Assembly (NCBI RefSeq): GCF_026625865.1
Contig: NZ_CP113067.1
Coordinates: 2,170,001 to 2,234,000, forward strand
Direction of reading: 5' to 3'
Length of the DNA: 64,000 bases
Origin: Microbacterium sp. SL75
GTDB lineage: Bacteria; Actinomycetota; Actinomycetes; Actinomycetales; Microbacteriaceae
The translations under genes and the position numbers were made by a program. Below the pieces are notes generated by a model, which saw only the letters and a program-made list of their open reading frames with translations, made no database searches and had not been told where the DNA came from. Positions 59,205 to 64,000 of the stretch are shown here, in pieces (the first letter of the stretch is position 1; every line of letters begins with the position of its first letter).

Positions 59205-61301
59205 CTAGCGGCGCGATCCCCGCCCGCCGCCGGCGCGGCTGCGACCACCGCCCGAGAAGCCTCCGCCGCCGCCGCTTCGAGAGCGTCCGCCGCCCGTGAA
59301 GCCTCCGCTGCGCGAGCGCCCGCTCCCGCCGGAGAACCCGCCGCCGAGGCCGCCCAGGCCGCCCAGGCTGCCCAGTCCGCCACCGCCGAAGCCACCGCGC
59401 GAGCGCCCGCCGCCGAGAATGGCGTTCACGGCGATGCCGCCGAGGATCGCGCCCATCATGTCGCCTCCGCCGCCGGCGGCTGCGCCGCCGAAGGCGCCGA
59501 CGTCGTTCTGTGCCGCGGAATCGGCGGCGGCGGCGAGCTGGGCCGCGCGCTGGGCCGCGGCGAGGGCTGCGACCAGGTCGGCGATGCGCAGTTGCTCGGC
59601 CTGCACGAGGGCGGCACCGGCCTCGGCGAGACGCGTGCGCGCTGTGGCCCCCACCGCCCCCCGACGCGTGGAGATGAAGTCCTCGGTCGCGGTCACCCGG
59701 GCGCGCGCCTGAGCGAGTGTCGTGTCGAGCTCGCTCTCGGCGCGGCGTCGACGCTCGGCCGCGTCACGGGCCTCGTCGAGCACCGCGTCGATGGTGGCGT
59801 TCGCCTGCTGCAGTGTGTCGATCGCTTGCGCGGGGTGGGGGCGCGAGACCGAGAGCGCACCGCGCGCGTCATCGAGCTGCGACCGCGCCGAGGCCGCCGC
59901 GGCGGCGACTCGTCCGTCGGGATCGGGCAGCCGGCCGGCCGCCGCGAGGTCGCCCTCGATCTCCGCGACGAGGGCCGAGGCGCGTCGGTTCGCGTCCGAC
60001 AGGGATGCCTCGAGGGCACCCACGGAGCGCTCGAGGGTGTCGGCCTGGGCCACGGCCGCTTGCGCTGCGCGGATGGCGACGGCCGCTTCTCCGGTGCGAC
60101 CGGCGGCGAGAGCGGCGGCGGCTTCCGCTTCCTGGGAGCTTGCGAGCTCGAGCCGCGCTCGGGCCTGGGCCGGGTTGTCGGCGACGGGGGAGAGCGCGTC
60201 GTCGCTGAAGCGTTCGGTCAGGCGCGCGAGTCTCGTCTCCGCCTCGCTCAGGCCCGCGGCGACCGTCGCGTGCTGGCCGCGGATCGCGGCCAGGGCGCCG
60301 GGGGCGTCTGCCTCGAGAGCGCGCAGTTCGTCGAAGGCGGACGCCTTGGCATCCAGAGCCTCGTCGGCGGCCGTGCACAACCGCAGGATCTCGGTATAGC
60401 CGGCGCGCTGCTGCTCAGGGGTCTCGGGGGTGCTGTCGTCGAGCTGCTGCTGGATCGAGAACGCCCGGTCGAGGTCGGCCTTGGCCTGGTCGAGCACCTC
60501 GACGAAGGGAGCTGCGGCGGCGTCGCCGAACTGCGCGCGGGCGAAGCCGAGCTCCTGCTCGCTCGTCTTGACGGCGTCGTCGGTGGACACGAGGGCGGAA
60601 CCGGCGCGACGGGAGAGGTCGTCGATGCTCTCGGTCGGGATACCACCCGCACCGGGCGTCGTCGCTCGACGGCGTCGACGCACGGCCAGCCAGACGAGGC
60701 CGGCGGCGATGGCGAGCAACAGCACGCCGACCAGGACGATCGGCACGATGGCCGGGCCGTTCTGCGTCGCCGGCGTCGGGGGAGGGTTCGGCATGTTGCC
60801 GCCCGCTTTCGCGTGCGCGGTGCGCAGGCCGTCGGCCGCGGCGACCGCCGCGCCCGCGTCGTCGCCCGCCTCGAGCGCCGGCTGCACCTGATCCTGCTCG
60901 ATCGAGGTGAGCTGGGCCGCCGAGATCCCGCCCGCATCGACGTCGCCCGAGAGGTAGTACTGGAAGGTATCGCCCTCGATCGCCACGGCCAGCAGGTACT
61001 GGTTGGGACCGAGCCGGTTGCGGTTGGCGGTCTCGTTCGCCCAGTCGTCGGCGCCGGTGGGGTCTTGGAAGCCGTCGACGTAGACGACCCAGAGGTCGAG
61101 TCCGGTCTGCTCGGAGAGAGTGAGCAGACGTCGCTGGACGTCCGCCTCCTGCGCGTCGGTCAGCGCGTCCGCCTGGTCGAGCACATAGCTCGACCCGAGC
61201 GTCGGCGGGGGGATCGCCGCGGCGCTGAGGGGAGCGACCAGGACTCCGACGAACGCGAGCAGCAGCACCGTCATCGTGCGCAGCACGTTCGGCTTTCGCA
61301 T
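59205..61301 (-). CDS. TPM-domain membrane protein with coiled-coil and Gly/Arg/Ser-rich tail
   Basis: 698 aa from ATG at 61299-61301. A signal peptide (VLLLAFVGVLVAPLSAAAIP), the TPM domain (ADALTDAQEADVQRRLLTLS, YYLSGDVDAGGISAAQL) to about residue 150, a helix near 185 (IVPIVLVGVLLLAIAAGLVW), about 350 residues of Ala/Glu/Arg-rich coiled coil, and an RG/SG-rich tail of about 80 residues rich in SRSGG repeats. TPM domains occur in envelope repair proteins, and pspA follows, which suggests a shared stress role. Confidence 0.85.
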   Translation of the reverse strand: MRKPNVLRTMTVLLLAFVGVLVAPLSAAAIPPPTLGSSYVLDQADALTDAQEADVQRRLLTLSEQTGLDLWVVYVDGFQDPTGADDWANETANRNRLGPNQYLLAVAIEGDTFQYYLSGDVDAGGISAAQLTSIEQDQVQPALEAGDDAGAAVAAADGLRTAHAKAGGNMPNPPPTPATQNGPAIVPIVLVGVLLLAIAAGLVWLAVRRRRRATTPGAGGIPTESIDDLSRRAGSALVSTDDAVKTSEQELGFARAQFGDAAAAPFVEVLDQAKADLDRAFSIQQQLDDSTPETPEQQRAGYTEILRLCTAADEALDAKASAFDELRALEADAPGALAAIRGQHATVAAGLSEAETRLARLTERFSDDALSPVADNPAQARARLELASSQEAEAAAALAAGRTGEAAVAIRAAQAAVAQADTLERSVGALEASLSDANRRASALVAEIEGDLAAAGRLPDPDGRVAAAAASARSQLDDARGALSVSRPHPAQAIDTLQQANATIDAVLDEARDAAERRRRAESELDTTLAQARARVTATEDFISTRRGAVGATARTRLAEAGAALVQAEQLRIADLVAALAAAQRAAQLAAAADSAAQNDVGAFGGAAAGGGGDMMGAILGGIAVNAILGGGRSRGGFGGGGLGSLGGLGGLGGGFSGGSGRSRSGGFTGGGRSRSGGGGGFSGGGRSRAGGGRGSRR

Positions 61302-61425
61302 GCAGTCCCCTTCGGTTGCCGGATGCGTCCACCCTATAAACGACCGCCGACACCGGGGTAGGAGCGGCGCGTCCGCTGTGAGCGCACGCGAGCGCCGCTT
61401 AGGCTCGGACGCTCGGAGGTACACC

Positions 61426-62259
61426 ATGGACGACCGCTACGGAACCGACGTGCTCGCCCGCGGGTGGCGCGACGCCGGACGCATCAGGCCCGCCGAGGTC
61501 GCGGCATCCGCGGATCTCGTCGTGGAGATCGCGGGCGACGGCTTCGTCGGCGCGGTGACCCGCATCGACGGCTCGAACGTCGAGCTCGAAGACCGCTTCG
61601 GCAAGCGCCGGCTGTTCCCGCTCGGCGGAGGCTTCCTCGTCGACGGCAAGCCCGTGGTGCTGAGGGCCCCCGCCGCCGCGGCGAAGGGGCGCACGCGGAC
61701 GGCATCCGGGTCCTTCGCCGTGGCCGACCAGCGCGCGCGTACCGCCCGCGCCAGCCGCATCTTCGTCGAGGGAAAGCACGACGCCGAGCTCGTCGAGAAG
61801 GTGTGGGGTGCGGACCTGCGCGCCGAGGGAGTCGTGGTCGAGTTCCTCGAGGGCGTCGACCTTCTCGAGCAGACCCTGGATGCCGAGCCCCCCACCGCCG
61901 AGCGACGCTACGGCGTGCTGGTGGACCACCTCGTGCCGAACTCCAAGGAGTCGCGCATCGCCGAGAAGATCGCGCGGGGCCGTCACGGCGCGCACGTGCG
62001 CATCGTCGGCCACCCCTTCGTCGACGTGTGGCAGTGCGTCACGCCCCGGGCGCTCGGCATCGCCGCGTGGCCGGAGGTGCCGCGCGGGATCGAGTGGAAG
62101 GTCGGCGTCTGCCGGGCGCTCGGCTGGCCCGCCGAGGAGCAGGCCGACACGGCTCGCGCGTGGCAGCACATCCTGTCGAAGGTCACCACCTTCCGCGACC
62201 TCGAGCCGGCCCTGCTCGGCCGTGTCGAGGAACTCATCGATTTCGTGACCGTCCCGTGA
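61426..62259 (+). CDS. DUF3097 family protein
   Basis: 277 aa. It begins DDRYGTDVLARGWRDAGRIR and has IFVEGKHDAELVEKVWGADL, VDHLVPNSKESRIAEKIARG and GHPFVDVWQCVTPRALGIAA. The IFVEGKHD-x-E stretch resembles the TOPRIM core (ExxxD pair), as in the actinobacterial DUF3097 family, which has no known function. A GGAGG Shine-Dalgarno lies 8 nt ahead of the ATG. A minor gap of 59 bp leads to trmB. Confidence 0.87.
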   Translation: MDDRYGTDVLARGWRDAGRIRPAEVAASADLVVEIAGDGFVGAVTRIDGSNVELEDRFGKRRLFPLGGGFLVDGKPVVLRAPAAAAKGRTRTASGSFAVADQRARTARASRIFVEGKHDAELVEKVWGADLRAEGVVVEFLEGVDLLEQTLDAEPPTAERRYGVLVDHLVPNSKESRIAEKIARGRHGAHVRIVGHPFVDVWQCVTPRALGIAAWPEVPRGIEWKVGVCRALGWPAEEQADTARAWQHILSKVTTFRDLEPALLGRVEELIDFVTVP

Positions 62260-62318
62260 GCGGCCGCAAGGTGCCCGTGCGGCACACCCCCGATACGCAG
62301 ACGCCTAGCCTGGATGCT

Positions 62319-63038
62319 ATGGACGCCCCAGTCTTCCGCGACAAGCCGGTGTCGTTCGTGCGCCGCAGCGGCCGCATGTCCGAGGCGCAGGACCGGGCGT
62401 GGGCCGAGCTCTCACCGTTCTATCTGCTCCCTGTCGAGCGCGCCGCAGCCACGACCAGCGTGAAGGCGGGCACGGCCATCGACCCGGCCGAGGTCTACGG
62501 ACGCACGGCCCGCCTCGTGGTCGAGATCGGCTCCGGTCAGGGCCACCAGATCGTCTCCGCCGCAGCGGCCGACTCCGACAGCAACTTCCTCGCCGTCGAG
62601 GTGTTCACCGCCGGTCTCGCCCGCACCATGCTCGACGCCGACCGCGAGGGCGTGAAGAACCTGCGCCTGGTCGAGGCCAATGCCCCCGAGGCTCTCGAGC
62701 ACCTGCTCCCGCCGGCATCCGTCGACGAGCTCTGGCTCTTCTTCCCCGATCCCTGGCACAAGAACAAGCACACCAAGCGTCGCCTCGTCGCCCCCGACTT
62801 CGCGCGTATCGCCGCCCAGGCCCTGCGCCCCGGGGGCACCCTGCGCCTCGCGACGGACTGGCAGGACTACGCCGATCAGATGCGCGACGTTCTCGACGCA
62901 GCGCCCGGCTTCGAGCGCGCGTTCGCGGGGGAGTGGGCAGAGCGCTTCGACGGCCGCGTGCTCACCGCCTTCGAGCGCAAGGGGCTGCGCGTCGGCCGCG
63001 ACATCCGCGACCTGAGCTACACGCGGGTCTCGCCGTGA
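62319..63038 (+). CDS. trmB: tRNA (guanine(46)-N7)-methyltransferase
   Basis: 239 aa. SAM-binding VVEIGSGQGHQIVSAAAADS, the TrmB signature DELWLFFPDPWHKNKHTKRR and LRPGGTLRLATDWQDYADQM are complete. It methylates G46 in the tRNA variable loop. The ATG at 62319 follows a TGGATGC context with weak Shine-Dalgarno. Overlaps the next gene by 4 nt (GTGA). Confidence 0.95.
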   Translation: MDAPVFRDKPVSFVRRSGRMSEAQDRAWAELSPFYLLPVERAAATTSVKAGTAIDPAEVYGRTARLVVEIGSGQGHQIVSAAAADSDSNFLAVEVFTAGLARTMLDADREGVKNLRLVEANAPEALEHLLPPASVDELWLFFPDPWHKNKHTKRRLVAPDFARIAAQALRPGGTLRLATDWQDYADQMRDVLDAAPGFERAFAGEWAERFDGRVLTAFERKGLRVGRDIRDLSYTRVSP

Positions 63039-63896
63039 CCGCGCACACCGCGGTGCCGGTCCGCGAGCGTTCCACCTGGACGCCCAAGCTCGTCCCGGCG
63101 CTGTTGGTGTGCCTCGCTGCGCCGGCGCTGTTCGTCGTCCAGGTCGTATGGCTGGGCTGGATCCTGCTCGCGCTCGCGGTGGCATCCGGGATCCTGGTCG
63201 ACCGCCGGGGCGGAGTCGCGCTGGCTCGCGGTGAGGAGCCGAGCATCGCCCGCGACGTCTCGCTCGTCGCGATCGGCCAGTTCATCGTGAGCCTCATCCC
63301 GCTGCACGCCGAACTCGACAACGCCGCGTTCGTGCGTTTCACCCTCGCCCTGGGCGGGGCCGTCGTCGTGCCCTACGTCATCTCGCGCTTCGTCTACCGC
63401 GACAATGCGATCCGCTTCCCGTGGCGCGGCGGCGGACGATGGACCTGGTGGCAGTGGGCCTGGCTCGGCGGTGTCATCGTGCTCGGCTACCTGATCCTGC
63501 CGTTCTACTTCATCACCTCGGGCGTCTACCGCAACTGGCCCGAGGTCGTCACCCCCGAGCCTCATCGCTCGTTTGTTCGTGGGCGTCGGCGCCGTCGGCA
63601 TCTGGGACGAGCTCTTCTTCATCTGCACCGTCTTCGCGCTGCTGCGTCGACACTTCCCCGACCTCACCGCGAACCTGCTGCAGGCGATCGTGTTCGTGTC
63701 GTTCCTGTGGGAGCTGGGCTACCAGGCGTGGGGGCCGCTGCTGACGATCCCCTTCGCGATCGTGCAGGGCTTCCTCTTCCTGAAGACGCGCTCGCTCTGG
63801 TACGTCGTGACGGTGCATCTGCTCTTCGACGCCGTGGTCTTCGGCGTCCTCGTCCACGCCCACAATCCCGGGTCGGCATCCATCTTCCTGATCTGA
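63035..63896 (+). pseudogene. CPBP-like intramembrane protein gene with a single-base frameshift
   Basis: From GTG at 63035 the frame reads a hydrophobic protein (PALLVCLAAPALFVVQVVWL, GGAVVVPYVISRFVYRDNAI, AWLGGVIVLGYLILPFYFIT) up to about 63556, then turns into Arg-rich nonsense. A second frame carries on with LIARLFVGVGAVGIWDELFF and FVSFLWELGYQAWGPLLTIP to the stop at 63896. Removing one C from the run of five at 63552-63556 joins them as PSLIARLF. The C-terminal half resembles CPBP (Abi) proteins with WDELFF near the active helix. Either a disrupted gene or a base-calling error. Confidence 0.7.
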
Positions 63897-63923
63897 CCCC
63901 GGATGCCGGCACCCCGCCGCCCG

Positions 63924-64000
63924 GCCCCGCCCAACGCCCCGCCCAACGCCCCGCCCAACGCCCCGCCCAACGCCCCGCCCAACGCCCCGCCCAACGCCCC
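63924..64000. repeat. 12-bp tandem repeat at the right edge
   Basis: GCCCCGCCCAAC is repeated six times without change from 63924 to 63995, and the next unit starts at 63996 and runs out of the window. Its total length is unknown. Confidence 0.95.

Overview
The window reads as chromosomal DNA of a high-GC actinobacterium, most likely a flagellated member of the Microbacteriaceae close to Microbacterium. The reasons are a strong G/C bias at third codon positions, frequent GTG/TTG starts and 4-base ATGA/GTGA overlaps, a Gram-positive flagellum without P- or L-ring genes, and the accessory families present (NnrD, DUF3097, a GH76 mannanase-like protein, a lone SIP-domain protein). Species cannot be fixed from this sequence alone.

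Layout. 1-6974: edge of a GH76 gene, two overlapping CNNM/CorC-type membrane proteins, a 50-bp tandem repeat array between convergent genes, an old-yellow-enzyme reductase, nnrD, a GT87-like membrane protein and a thiamine-binding protein. 7146-14565: two MFS transporters, two short-chain dehydrogenases and the methionine pair metX/metY. 15017-41308: one co-directional block of 32 genes that encodes nearly a whole flagellum: sigma-28, filament (fliC, fliD, fliS), rod (flgB, flgC, fliE), MS-ring and switch (fliF, fliG, fliM, fliN), export apparatus (fliH-J, fliO-R, flhB, flhA), hook (fliK, flgD, flgE), stator (motA, motB), junction and cap (flgN, flgK, flgL), and the regulators csrA and fliW. 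I saw no fliL, flgF/flgG, flgJ, flhF/flhG, flgM or chemotaxis genes in it.

41309-43833: a lower-GC patch with an HU-like DNA-binding gene, an unusual AAA ATPase on the opposite strand, and a divergent protein of unknown function. 43890-48770: phosphoribosyltransferase, ung, a GNAT, an alpha/beta hydrolase divergent from a WYL regulator, and an overlapping protealysin-type protease/emfourin inhibitor pair. 48983-53916: a five-gene peptide-type ABC importer. 54061-63896: hydrolase, AhpD-like and phosphatase genes, an iron-box-controlled SIP gene, an arginase-like gene overlapping a small HExxH protein, a TPM/PspA envelope-stress pair, DUF3097, trmB, and a CPBP-like gene with a single-base frameshift. 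A 12-bp tandem repeat runs off the right edge.

The most interesting signal is regulatory. Six positions ahead of flagellar genes carry one promoter pattern, GGTTAC-N14-GTCGCGATAGT, always with a 14-nt gap. Three of these promoters (flgB, fliH, fliP) share a near-identical leader in which two small hairpins display an (A/C)GGGATC or ACGGATC loop. fliC and csrA leaders carry equivalent hairpins that overlap or adjoin the Shine-Dalgarno. Because csrA and fliW sit in the same cluster, I propose a sigma-28 plus CsrA/FliW two-layer control of flagellar assembly. A second, different 18-bp motif (YTYRTAAMCGWGNANAAR) precedes the sigma-28 gene (twice), csrA and the HU-like gene, and may mark the upper tier of the hierarchy.
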